This document shows, piece after piece, positions 17,422 through 23,544 of a DNA stretch of 31,946 nt. Position 1 is the stretch's first letter. Every line of letters starts with the position of its first letter. A model generated the notes under the pieces. It ran no database searches, had not been told where the DNA came from, and saw only the letters and a list, made by a program, of their open reading frames with translations. The translations under genes were made by a program, and so were the position numbers. Source of the stretch: a virus; the IMG/VR virus record IMGVR_UViG_3300032288_001072, positions 1 through 31,946 of that record; one strand, 5' to 3'.

Positions 17422-17591
17422 TGATGTACGGTAAAGATTACTCAAAGCAGGAAATGCGTAAGATGGAAGAAGATACTCGTCGTGCTGGCGAGAATGAGGT
17501 TCGTGGCTCTGCTGAGGCTCAGAAGAATCTAGGACGCACTCTCAAGCCATCTATGCCGCAGCGTATGGGCAACCGTAAGATGAAGCGCTAG
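17421..17591 (+). CDS. Small basic phage protein
   Basis: This encodes 56 residues starting 'MMYGKDYSKQEMRKMEEDTR' and ending basic ('GNRKMKR'). The first ATG overlaps the previous stop, with GGAGC at 17410-17414. It is helical and highly charged with no hydrophobic core, and the family is unknown to me. It is the first of a set of tiny co-directional genes. Confidence 0.65.
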   Translation: MMYGKDYSKQEMRKMEEDTRRAGENEVRGSAEAQKNLGRTLKPSMPQRMGNRKMKR

Positions 17592-17600
17592 GAGACTGCT

Positions 17601-17750
17601 ATGCCAATGATTAAAGGTTTCAGTCAGAAGTCTATGAGCAAGAACATTTCAAAAGAGATGAAGCGCGGCAAGCCTCAAAAGCAAGCCGTTGCTATTGCTT
17701 ATAGCGTTGCACGTAAAGCAAAGAAAGAAACTAGAGGCCGTATGCGATGA
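17601..17750 (+). CDS. Small basic phage protein
   Basis: This encodes 49 residues with a clear GGAGACTGCT ribosome site before the ATG. It contains 'KEMKRGKPQKQAVAIAYSVA', a pattern repeatedly seen in tiny basic proteins of aquatic phages, where function is unknown. Lys/Arg content suggests nucleic-acid or capsid contact. ATGA overlap with the next gene. Confidence 0.7.
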   Translation: MPMIKGFSQKSMSKNISKEMKRGKPQKQAVAIAYSVARKAKKETRGRMR

Positions 17751-17950
17751 GCAGGAAAAAGGATAAGGGGATAAATCCTGAACTTGAAGAAGCAATTAGT
17801 AAGTCTTTGAAAGAAGTGATGGCAGACACTACCGCCAGCATTACTGAAAAGATGAAAGTTATAGACCGCGCTTTGAAGCTGGAAGCTATTAAATTAAAGC
17901 TAACAGATGACGAGTGGGGAAGTGGGTTTGCAACTGATGAAGATGAGTAG
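17747..17950 (+). CDS. Small helical acidic protein
   Basis: This encodes 67 residues, overlapping the previous stop (ATGA). It is helical and charged ('LEEAISKSLKEVMADTTASI', 'KVIDRALKLEAIKLKL') with an acidic end ('GFATDEDE'). It resembles small conserved phage proteins of unknown role. A DNA-binding or packaging accessory role is conceivable but unsupported. Confidence 0.65.
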   Translation: MSRKKDKGINPELEEAISKSLKEVMADTTASITEKMKVIDRALKLEAIKLKLTDDEWGSGFATDEDE

Positions 17951-17985
17951 TATTATCCGAATACCATTGTTATAAGGGGATATTC

Positions 17986-18201
17986 ATGGATGCTACTTCT
18001 ATTATCAGAATCGCACTTACTGTATTGGCTGGCAGGTTAATAGTATTTTTGGCTTTAGGCATGGTTTGCGGTATGACTTCGTGGGCGATGTGGGGGCCGC
18101 AATGGGAAAGATTGGTTGCGCTATGTATCTTTTCCATATTTACCTTTTTGGTTTTGCGTAAAGACAGGAGTTTAAACGATGAAAAAGTATCAAACGAATA
18201 A
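17986..18201 (+). CDS. Small two-segment membrane protein, holin candidate
   Basis: This encodes 71 residues after ATAAGGGGATATTC, a strong ribosome site. Two hydrophobic segments (~7-32 and ~43-58, 'LVALCIFSIFTFLVLRK') are separated by a short loop with Trp/Pro, and the C-terminal tail is charged. This topology fits class II holins. The stronger three-segment holin candidate at 19565 lies nearer the lysozyme, so this may be an accessory or antiholin-type protein. Overlaps the next gene by 23 bases. Confidence 0.6.
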   Translation: MDATSIIRIALTVLAGRLIVFLALGMVCGMTSWAMWGPQWERLVALCIFSIFTFLVLRKDRSLNDEKVSNE

Positions 18202-18385
18202 CCAGCAAGTCGGTACAGCGATGCGTCCTCAGTTGCCTTCCGATATGAGTGCTAACGGTGATCCGTACTACAAGTCTGGAACTCTACCTAAAGGCGGCTT
18301 TCAATCTATGTGGTGTTTCAGCGGTTCTAGTGATCGCAAGAACAGTCCTACTGATATGGTGAAAGGCCAGAAAAAGGTTTATTGA
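18179..18385 (+). CDS. Hypothetical small protein
   Basis: This encodes 68 residues starting inside the end of the previous gene, with AGGAG at 18166-18170 as a probable ribosome site. It is polar and glycine-rich ('KSGTLPKGGFQSMWCFSGSS') and basic at the end ('VKGQKKVY'). No known family is evident. Its stop overlaps the next ATG (TGATG). Confidence 0.6.
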   Translation: MKKYQTNNQQVGTAMRPQLPSDMSANGDPYYKSGTLPKGGFQSMWCFSGSSDRKNSPTDMVKGQKKVY

Positions 18386-18726
18386 TGGCTAATAACATAC
18401 CGTTTCAGGTTAAAGGAAAAACTACCCGGATCAACCTGACTACTTCTGCAAACACAGTAGCGATACTGGCTGACAATCCAAGCAACCAGTTGCGAATCCA
18501 TAATGGAACTGCCGCAGAAGTATTTCTGCGCGTAGGTACAAGCGCATCGGATGCAGCCGTTATTCCTGTTGCTGGTACACCTGCTTATGGTTTTGTTTTG
18601 CACAACAATGGCACAGTCATTATCACTACGCCAGCACAAGCCAGTGAAGGAAACACTTGTTTTGTATCTGGCATTGTTGCTTCTGGAAACGCGATCATCT
18701 ACGTTACTCCGGGCGAGGGGCTGTAA
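18385..18726 (+). CDS. Small beta-rich protein, paralogue of the one at 8394
   Basis: This encodes 113 residues from ATG 18385 (a TTG at 18382 is less likely). AAAAAGG lies seven bases upstream. It is beta-rich with few charges ('QLRIHNGTAAEVFLRVGTSA') and ends 'NAIIYVTPGEGL', closely matching the end of the 106-residue protein at 8394 ('SVIYISPGDGL'). Probably a second small structural or fibre-associated protein. Its location beside lysis genes, far from its copy, is unusual. Confidence 0.7.
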   Translation: MANNIPFQVKGKTTRINLTTSANTVAILADNPSNQLRIHNGTAAEVFLRVGTSASDAAVIPVAGTPAYGFVLHNNGTVIITTPAQASEGNTCFVSGIVASGNAIIYVTPGEGL

Positions 18727-19437
18727 ATTGACCCGCTTACCCTCCTTGCCGCCGCCAACACCGCAATCGCTTTGGCGAAAAAGGCGTGTCAACTTTATAA
18801 AGACATTAAGGGAACGGCAGGAGAAGTAAAGGAAGTGTTGGATGATCTCAAGCTGCAATTTAGCAAGATACAAAATCCAACTCCAGCGCAAAAAATGCAG
18901 TACAACGCCGAAGTTCAGCGTGTTCAAGAAATAGCTAAAGCTGATCCGCATGATGTGTACACGGAAATTGGCAACCAGCTTGGTGCGTTAATGGATGCTT
19001 ACGATGCAATAAGCAAAGCATTCATTAAAGAAGAAGTAAGCGCTAAGTCTGTGTACAAGGGTGATGAATCAATAGCCCGTAGAGCATTGAAGCGTATTTT
19101 GATACAAGCTAGATTAGATGCGATGCTTGTAGAAATACGAGAGATGATGGTGTATCAAGCGCCTAAAGAATTAGGTTCGCTATGGAATAAGTTTGAAGAA
19201 ATGTGGGGTAGGATTGTTGCTGAGCAAGAGATTGCTCTTGTTGCTGAGCGCAGACAAGCTGAGTTAGCAAAATGGCGACTGGCAAATATAAAAAGAAAAA
19301 TCAAGGAACAGACAGCGCTAATTATCGCGGTGCTGTTCATAATGTTGTGGTTCCTATGGCTAATGATAATGATAAGGATGAGCGCGACATACCGTGGTCT
19401 TTACTCATCGCCGTGGTGGTCTTGTGTTTTGTGCTAG
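18727..19437 (+). CDS. Conserved phage helical membrane protein, probable ATT start
   Basis: The frame opens directly after the previous stop with ATT GAC CCG CTT, preceded by GAGGGGCTGTAA, an ideal ribosome site for ATT 18727. The first conventional start is TTG 18772, with no ribosome site. The ATT start gives 236 residues opening 'DPLTLLAAANTAIALAKKAC' after the initiator, matching my recollection that relatives begin MDPL. The body is helical and charged ('YTEIGNQLGALMDAYDAISK'), and a strongly hydrophobic segment (~196-215, 'TALIIAVLFIMLWFLWLMIM') lies near the end. The last 166 bases overlap the next gene in another frame. Unknown function, probably membrane-associated and near lysis. 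Confidence 0.65.
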   Translation: MDPLTLLAAANTAIALAKKACQLYKDIKGTAGEVKEVLDDLKLQFSKIQNPTPAQKMQYNAEVQRVQEIAKADPHDVYTEIGNQLGALMDAYDAISKAFIKEEVSAKSVYKGDESIARRALKRILIQARLDAMLVEIREMMVYQAPKELGSLWNKFEEMWGRIVAEQEIALVAERRQAELAKWRLANIKRKIKEQTALIIAVLFIMLWFLWLMIMIRMSATYRGLYSSPWWSCVLC

Positions 19438-19565
19438 TGATTGCTCTCCCGGTTATGGGAATCATGTACATGGACATGAACAACGCAACAATCGCAGCGA
19501 TGGAAGAAATAAAGAAGATGCGCGAACTAAGAGCAAAGATATTAACTCAGATGCAGGGTGAATAA
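19272..19565 (+). CDS. Membrane protein with periplasmic-type coiled coil, lysis accessory candidate
   Basis: This encodes 97 residues. A basic, polar N-terminus is followed by one strong membrane segment (~42-66, 'WSLLIAVVVLCFVLVIALPV') and a charged helix ('NNATIAAMEEIKKMRELRAK'). The topology resembles inner-membrane spanins or coiled-coil lysis accessory proteins. The start lies 166 bases inside the previous gene. ATG 19356 is a shorter alternative giving 69 residues. Neither has a strong ribosome site. The stop overlaps the holin start (TAATG). Confidence 0.65.
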   Translation: MATGKYKKKNQGTDSANYRGAVHNVVVPMANDNDKDERDIPWSLLIAVVVLCFVLVIALPVMGIMYMDMNNATIAAMEEIKKMRELRAKILTQMQGE

Positions 19566-20080
19566 TGCTTACAATCTTTTCAACATTAGTGTCGTTCTTA
19601 ATGGGTGGCCTACCCAAAATACTTGATCTGTTTCAGGATCGCGCAGATAAATCTCACGAACTAAAGCTGGCTCAGATGCAGACAGAGCGCGAGATGCAAC
19701 TAGCTGCCGCAGGATACGCAGCCCAACAGCAAATAGAAGCTATTAAGCTTGATGAGATAAAGACTCAGACAGCATCGGATGAGAGGCAAGCCTTAATAGG
19801 CGCACAACAATCTGAGATGCAAGCTATCTACGCCCACGATACAAGCCTAAACGAAGGTACAAGTCAGTGGATGAAAGACTTACGCGCTAGTGTCAGGCCA
19901 GTAATTACTTATGGGTTCTTCTTCTTACTGGTAGGTATTGATGGTGTGCTGGCATACAAAGGATTGACTAGCGGCGTTGACTTTAATGCGTTGGCTGACC
20001 AGTTATGGGATAACGAGACTCAAGCGTTGTTCGCTGCTATAATAAGCTTCCATTTTGGAGGTAGGGCATTTGGAAAATGA
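19565..20080 (+). CDS. Holin (three-segment GTA/HP1-like type)
   Basis: This encodes 171 residues. The N-terminus is hydrophobic/amphipathic ('STLVSFLMGGLPKILDLF') and a long charged helix follows (~28-100, 'REMQLAAAGYAAQQQIEAIK'). Next comes 'RASVRPVITYGFFFLLVGID' with a clear membrane segment (~112-130), then a second C-terminal hydrophobic segment (~150-165) ending 'FHFGGRAFGK'. The RPVITY and FGGRAFGK elements are typical of the three-segment holin family found with lysozymes. It should form lesions that release the cytoplasmic lysozyme. The next two genes are an intervening endonuclease and that lysozyme, each with ATGA overlaps. Confidence 0.75.
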   Translation: MLTIFSTLVSFLMGGLPKILDLFQDRADKSHELKLAQMQTEREMQLAAAGYAAQQQIEAIKLDEIKTQTASDERQALIGAQQSEMQAIYAHDTSLNEGTSQWMKDLRASVRPVITYGFFFLLVGIDGVLAYKGLTSGVDFNALADQLWDNETQALFAAIISFHFGGRAFGK

Positions 20081-20556
20081 CAATCGGACTATATGCAGTA
20101 GTAAACAAAAACACAGGTCAAACTTACATTGGAAGTAGTAAACATGTTGAGTTAAGGCTTATTCACCAAAAGTCTTTTTTAAAGACGGGGCATCCGTGCA
20201 TGATTGCTGCACTTAAAAGAATGCCCATAAACATAGATGATTTTGATTTTAAAATAGTTGCGGAAACAAAAACTATTGAAGAAGCCAGAGAATTAGAAAC
20301 AGCTTTTTTAGAGTGTTTTTGGGGAGATTGGCTATACAACAAAGCTGTACACGCTAACGGCTCTAAAGGGGTTAAGCGTGATTACGACACGTACTCAGCC
20401 GGGGCTAAAAAACAATGGAGCGATCCAAAGCAAAGAGCTAAAAAAATGGCAGCTATGAGAGGTAAGCGCGAAATAGTTGAGTGCCCTTATTGCGGCAAAG
20501 AAGGTGGCGGCGGAAATATGCGTAGGTATCACTTTGAAAAATGTAAATCAAAATGA
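20077..20556 (+). CDS. GIY-YIG homing endonuclease (freestanding)
   Basis: This encodes 159 residues. The N-terminal catalytic domain shows 'GLYAVVN' (4-10) and 'TYIGSS' (16-21), with Arg27 and Glu74 in 'ELETAFLE' as probable catalytic residues and 'YNKA' at 87-90. The C-terminal part has a DNA-binding zinc finger, 'CPYCGKEGGGGNMRRYHFEK' with ligands C136, C139, H152 and C156, as in phage Seg-type enzymes. It sits between holin and lysozyme and overlaps both by four bases, so it has been inserted without breaking the lysis operon. Freestanding homing enzymes cut related phages lacking the gene and spread by recombination. Confidence 0.9.
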   Translation: MTIGLYAVVNKNTGQTYIGSSKHVELRLIHQKSFLKTGHPCMIAALKRMPINIDDFDFKIVAETKTIEEARELETAFLECFWGDWLYNKAVHANGSKGVKRDYDTYSAGAKKQWSDPKQRAKKMAAMRGKREIVECPYCGKEGGGGNMRRYHFEKCKSK

Positions 20557-21032
20557 TAAGCCCCAAGGCTCTAAAGATGATCTCGCATCACGAAGGTGTG
20601 AGAACTAAGCCTTATCGTTGTCCAGCAAAGCTTTGGACTATCGGAGTAGGCCATGTCATTGATCCTAACCACGGTAAATTAAAGATTGAAGACAGAGTGG
20701 GGCTGCCATGTCCTGAAGGTTGGAACCGCACATTCACAATGGAAGAAGTCAATGCCATACTTGCAAAAGACCTTGAGAGGTTTGAACGAGGAGTTCTTAA
20801 ATATTGCCCTGCTGCTGGCAGTAAGCAAGGCTGGCTGGATGCTTTGGTTAGCTTCAGTTTCAATGTAGGTTTGGGAACATTACAGCGCAGTACATTACGC
20901 CAGAGGTTCAATCGTGGTGACTATAATGGTGCGGCAGAGGAGTTTCTGAAGTACACAAAAGCTGGTGGCAAAGTCCTTAAAGGATTAGTTAATCGTAGGA
21001 ATGATGAACGCGCATTATTTATGGCGGGGTAG
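20553..21032 (+). CDS. Endolysin, T4-type lysozyme (GH24)
   Basis: This encodes 159 residues, the usual size. The catalytic pattern is E-x8-C-x5-T: Glu14 in 'SHHEGVRTKPYRCPAKLWTI', Cys23 in place of the T4 Asp, and Thr29, followed by 'GVGHVID'. A Cys at the second position is an accepted variant of this family. Later, 'QGWLDALVSFSFNVGLG' and 'GLVNRRNDERALFM' match the conserved second lobe. It cleaves the beta-1,4 bond between N-acetylmuramic acid and N-acetylglucosamine. No signal peptide or signal-anchor is present, so release depends on a holin, consistent with the neighbouring holin gene. Confidence 0.93.
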   Translation: MISPKALKMISHHEGVRTKPYRCPAKLWTIGVGHVIDPNHGKLKIEDRVGLPCPEGWNRTFTMEEVNAILAKDLERFERGVLKYCPAAGSKQGWLDALVSFSFNVGLGTLQRSTLRQRFNRGDYNGAAEEFLKYTKAGGKVLKGLVNRRNDERALFMAG

Positions 21033-21034
21033 AA

Positions 21035-21295
21035 ATGGCTAAGAATCCTAGTTTAGCTGTAGGGCGCGGTGAGAAGCTTCCAGCAAGCAAAGGCGCTGGC
21101 CTGACTGCCAAGGGTAGAGCTAAATACAATCGTGAGACAGGAAGCGATCTGAAGGCTCCTGTTACCACTAGCAAGCCTAGCAAGTCTGAAGCTGGTAGAC
21201 GGGCATCTTTCTGTGCAAGGATGGGTGGGATTGTTAAGACAGCAAAAAATTCTGAACGTGCTAGAGCATCTATGAGGAGATGGAAATGCCGATGA
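21035..21295 (+). CDS. Small basic conserved phage protein
   Basis: This encodes 86 residues starting two bases after the lysozyme stop. The N-terminus 'AKNPSLAVGRGEKLPASKGA' and the later 'GLTAKGRAKYNRETGSDLKA' and 'SFCARMGG' are strongly conserved elements of a family of unknown function common in aquatic phages (I believe DUF6321). It is basic and Ser/Lys-rich and ends 'ASMRRWKCR'. It may bind nucleic acid or head proteins, but no role is established to my knowledge. Confidence 0.8.
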   Translation: MAKNPSLAVGRGEKLPASKGAGLTAKGRAKYNRETGSDLKAPVTTSKPSKSEAGRRASFCARMGGIVKTAKNSERARASMRRWKCR

Positions 21296-21447
21296 AACCC
21301 GGACTGTATGCCAACATCAATGCCAAACGTGAGCGTATAAAAGCAGGTAGCGGTGAGAGAATGAGAAAGCCGGGAAGCAAAGGCGCTCCCACGGCTCAAT
21401 CATTTATTCGCTCCGCGAAAACAGCCAGTAGAAAAAGCAAGCGGTAA
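21286..21447 (+). CDS. Small basic phage protein, last gene of the rightward block
   Basis: This encodes 53 residues from ATG 21286, with AGGAGA at 21275-21280. An in-frame ATG at 21292 is the alternative. Sequence 'PGLYANINAKRERIKAGSGE' then 'MRKPGSKGAPTAQSF' matches a recurrent tiny phage protein of unknown function. It is strongly basic. Its end overlaps a probable leftward membrane peptide gene by 44 bases, with no terminator visible between the convergent blocks. Confidence 0.75.
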   Translation: MPMKPGLYANINAKRERIKAGSGERMRKPGSKGAPTAQSFIRSAKTASRKSKR

Positions 21448-21514
21448 GTATCAAACAAATACCAGCGCCTACTAATAAGCCAGCAACAAACGTAATGATG
21501 GAGAATGTTTCCAT
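21404..21514 (-). CDS. 36-residue single-span membrane peptide
   Basis: Reading leftward from ATG at 21514-21512 to TAA at 21404 gives 36 residues: one long hydrophobic helix (~5-32, 'FSIITFVAGLLVGAGICLIL') and a short polar end 'SRSE'. The start follows the stop of the HTH gene by two bases, suggesting translational coupling, as no strong ribosome site is present. It overlaps the rightward gene end on the other strand. Such mini-proteins are easily missed. Reality is supported by the coupling and composition but not proven. Confidence 0.5.
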   Translation of the reverse strand: METFSIITFVAGLLVGAGICLILTACFFYWLFSRSE

Positions 21515-21516
21515 AG

Positions 21517-21756
21517 TTACGGCTGCGCTAAGAGGCTGCGTATTTCGGCAACTGGCATACCTAACTTCTCATGAATAACGAGAATGTGACCAGCACTGAT
21601 CTTCTTTTTGCCATGACGATACCTGCTTATGTCTGGCTTGCTTATCTTTTTATCAAAGAATTCATAAAGCCTTGCATCATTCTTTAGGCTTTTTGTTTCC
21701 ATGATGTAATCGAACAAAGCAAAGTCTGGTCTTTGTATGTATTTTTCTTCAGTCAT
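21517..21756 (-). CDS. Small Cro/XRE-like helix-turn-helix protein
   Basis: This encodes 79 residues. The central 'LYEFFDKKISKPDISRYRHG' and following 'KKKISAGHILVIHEKLGMPV' fit the lambda-repressor-like HTH pattern, with recognition helix around 'KPDISRYRHG' (residues ~40-49). It ends 'AEIRSLLAQP'. The size equals Cro-type regulators, but it lies near the end of the leftward block rather than beside a divergent promoter, so its target could be remote. An ATG follows AAGGAGACAGC on the minus strand. Confidence 0.7.
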   Translation of the reverse strand: MTEEKYIQRPDFALFDYIMETKSLKNDARLYEFFDKKISKPDISRYRHGKKKISAGHILVIHEKLGMPVAEIRSLLAQP

Positions 21757-21765
21757 GCTGTCTCC

Positions 21766-22503
21766 TTATGGTGCTGGAATAAGTTTTCCATCAAATGCGT
21801 AGGTTCCTATATGCGTCAAACCTACCCACGGTGCTGCATATATCTCACCACCGTTATCTCTCCATGTCTTACAGAAGTGATAGTCCTCTGACAGCAAGCG
21901 CTTAGTCTCTGGCTCTATGCTCTCTGTAAAGTATTGGCTAATCTGTTCTGCCCCTATATTTCCAGACAGATCAGTAACGTCATTGACGTACCAAGGAACG
22001 ATAGGCTTTAGCTTTTCAAACACTTCACGCTTAATCAGCATGAATCCTGTGCCGCCATTCCAAATTTCCACTGGCTCATTTACTGGAACCGTAGCCTCAC
22101 CTACATAGTTCTTTAGATTCACTACGAAAGAACCTGTGTGGTACTTCAAATGACTGTCAGGCACACCAGACTCTATTGCCTTGCGTACTCCTGCCCAATT
22201 AACTTCTTTCTTGGGGTAGATACCGCAAATAACATCTTTGTCTGACTCAATCATTTGCAAGAAGTCAGCAGGGTTGAACTGAATGTCTGCATCTATGAAC
22301 ATCAAATGTGTTGCGTCTGACTTCATAAAGCCATGCGCTAGAGCATTCCTGCCGCGAGTAATCAAACTCTCGTTGAACATAAATGACATCATGCTCTGTA
22401 TGTTGTTGTCTCTTAGAAGGTTATTCAGTTGCAGCAAGCTTTGCGCGTAAAAACCGTAGCATTGGCCTCCGTACATCGGGCTGGCTATAAATATTTTTTT
22501 CAT
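21766..22503 (-). CDS. Glycosyltransferase, family 2-like (GT-A fold)
   Basis: This encodes 245 residues from ATG 22503, which overlaps the upstream stop (ATGA). An in-frame start seven codons earlier is less likely. It opens 'MKKIFIASPMYGGQCYGFYA' and has 'ITRGRNALAHGFMKSDATHL', then 'MFIDADIQF' with a D-x-D (residues 71-73) for metal and nucleotide-sugar binding. Further on are 'NGGTGFMLIKREVFEKL' and a late 'SEDYHFCKTWRDNGGEIYAA' with the acceptor-region acidic residue. It probably transfers a sugar to DNA bases, host surface glycan or a virion protein. The donor and acceptor are unknown. Its early-type location suggests action inside the infected cell. Confidence 0.85.
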   Translation of the reverse strand: MKKIFIASPMYGGQCYGFYAQSLLQLNNLLRDNNIQSMMSFMFNESLITRGRNALAHGFMKSDATHLMFIDADIQFNPADFLQMIESDKDVICGIYPKKEVNWAGVRKAIESGVPDSHLKYHTGSFVVNLKNYVGEATVPVNEPVEIWNGGTGFMLIKREVFEKLKPIVPWYVNDVTDLSGNIGAEQISQYFTESIEPETKRLLSEDYHFCKTWRDNGGEIYAAPWVGLTHIGTYAFDGKLIPAP

Positions 22504-22706
22504 TTGTTCATCCTGTAAAACCATTTGTCTGCTCTGCGCTGACAGTCAATGCTGTAACCGTTAGCTCTGAGTTCTGAAATAATGCTATTGACAGCACACA
22601 CTCCCGCCTTCTGGATAATATCTAGCGTTGTGTATTCCCCTCCCCGCTCCAAAAGATTTGCGACTTTCTGTAATCGTTCAGACTTATCAAAATTTGCAGC
22701 ATTCAC
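22500..22706 (-). CDS. Winged helix-turn-helix protein
   Basis: This encodes 68 residues. 'ERLQKVANLLERGGEYTTLD' then 'IIQKAGVCAVNSIISELRAN' form helices 1-3 of a winged HTH, and 'GYSIDCQRRADKWFYRM' forms the wing. This is the small phage HTH_39-like type that often accompanies recombination genes. It probably binds DNA, and no target is visible. ATGA overlaps exist with both neighbours, placing it firmly within the operon. Confidence 0.8.
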   Translation of the reverse strand: MNAANFDKSERLQKVANLLERGGEYTTLDIIQKAGVCAVNSIISELRANGYSIDCQRRADKWFYRMNK

Positions 22707-23023
22707 GATATATCCTCCACTCTAATGACGTATCTGCCTTTACTGTTCTTGCGCCAGCCATGTACATGAATCTTTATTCCAGCATCTCTGACAAGCGCAA
22801 CCGTGGTCGATTCTTGAATCTTCTTTATGCGGTTAGCAACAGCAGAAGCCGTTACCTGTACCGCCAGAACTTCATCCTTACGTATAGCGAGAATGTCGCA
22901 CCACCCCCACAAGTCTTTCCTTTGTTTGGTAAAAGAATTCCACTTCTCTACAATCTCGCAGTGGTAGCCTTGCTCTCTTAAATACTCAAGACTTCGTTGT
23001 GTGGGTGAGCGACTAGCAGCCAT
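22703..23023 (-). CDS. PD-(D/E)XK-like nuclease (VRR-NUC/resolvase-like)
   Basis: This encodes 106 residues. The pattern 'RKDLWGWCDILAIRKDEVLA' then 'VQVTASAVANRIKKI' matches the core of small phage restriction-like/VRR-NUC folds. Asp43 is the likely metal ligand and the (E/Q)xT position is occupied by Q in 'VQVT'. It ends 'IHVHGWRKNSKGRYVIRVED', the final strand pair. Such proteins resolve branched DNA or act as endonucleases. Gln in place of Glu may alter activity. It lies just after the HNH gene and ends in an ATGA overlap with the HTH gene. Confidence 0.65.
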   Translation of the reverse strand: MAASRSPTQRSLEYLREQGYHCEIVEKWNSFTKQRKDLWGWCDILAIRKDEVLAVQVTASAVANRIKKIQESTTVALVRDAGIKIHVHGWRKNSKGRYVIRVEDIS

Positions 23024-23025
23024 AA

Positions 23026-23499
23026 TTATTTGTAGATTGGTTCATTTTGACTATGCCATTCTTTATGACACTTCTTGCACAACTCTCTAATATCCAATGG
23101 TTTTGTATAGTCATCATGATGAGCCTCTACTAATTTATTACTTCCACAAACAGAACAAATTTTTTTAACAATCAATCTGCCGTCACGTATAGCGTTACCA
23201 ACGATTACTTGTGCAGCTCTAGCCATTGGGAACTTTTCAATATATTTCTTATGCGCTTTAGCATGAGCCTCTTTTCCTTTAGGACTTTGTGAATACTGCT
23301 TTCTTGCTTGAATCCTATGAGGTAAGTTTGCCCTTTGTTTGTCATATTCCTTTATCTTTTCTATGTTTTCATTCCTGTGTTTTTTAATACGGGACTTAAC
23401 ACATTCTTTGCACTTGTTTAAATATCCATCAAGCATTGCTTTATGAACATAAAATTCTGATAAAGTTTTGTCCTGTTTGCACTCGCTACAAGTTTTCAT
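23026..23499 (-). CDS. HNH homing endonuclease (freestanding)
   Basis: This encodes 157 residues. The N-terminal zinc ribbon has C4, C7, C30 and C33 ('MKTCSECKQDKTLSEFYVHK'). A basic helical linker (~35-95) follows, and the C-terminal HNH domain reads 'ICSVCGSNKLVEAHHDDYTK' with C115/C118 and H127-H128-D129, then 'LCKKCHKEWHS' with C141/C144 and His149. It interrupts the otherwise overlapping operon, with a 45-base gap upstream and a two-base gap downstream. It has its own GGAGG ribosome site, whose edge and start codon lie in a 9-bp hairpin (23498-23531), a style of control known for T4 homing endonucleases. Likely a recent insertion. Confidence 0.9.
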   Translation of the reverse strand: MKTCSECKQDKTLSEFYVHKAMLDGYLNKCKECVKSRIKKHRNENIEKIKEYDKQRANLPHRIQARKQYSQSPKGKEAHAKAHKKYIEKFPMARAAQVIVGNAIRDGRLIVKKICSVCGSNKLVEAHHDDYTKPLDIRELCKKCHKEWHSQNEPIYK

Positions 23500-23531
23500 A
23501 GTTACCCTCCTATAATTAGAAAGGTAACTAT
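23498..23531 (-). promoter_or_regulatory. Hairpin covering the HNH start codon
   Basis: On the minus strand ATAGTTACC (23531-23523) pairs perfectly with GGTAACTAT (23506-23498) across a 16-base loop that includes most of the GGAGG. The last two stem bases are the A and T of the start codon (23499-23497). In long read-through mRNA the start would be masked, while a transcript starting inside the loop would be free. This is a predicted translational switch, and expression timing is not shown. Confidence 0.65.
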
Positions 23532-23544
23532 ATCATATACCATT

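Noticed and set aside
18379-18951. Leftward 190-codon frame opposite 18385-18951
   Set aside because: It opposes two coding genes of the rightward block, has no plausible start signal, and gives a residue mix typical of antisense reading.
21517-21756. Lysogeny repressor
   Set aside because: The HTH protein is Cro-sized, lacks a C-terminal dimerisation or cleavage domain, and no integrase or attachment site is visible, so lysogeny is not supported by this window.
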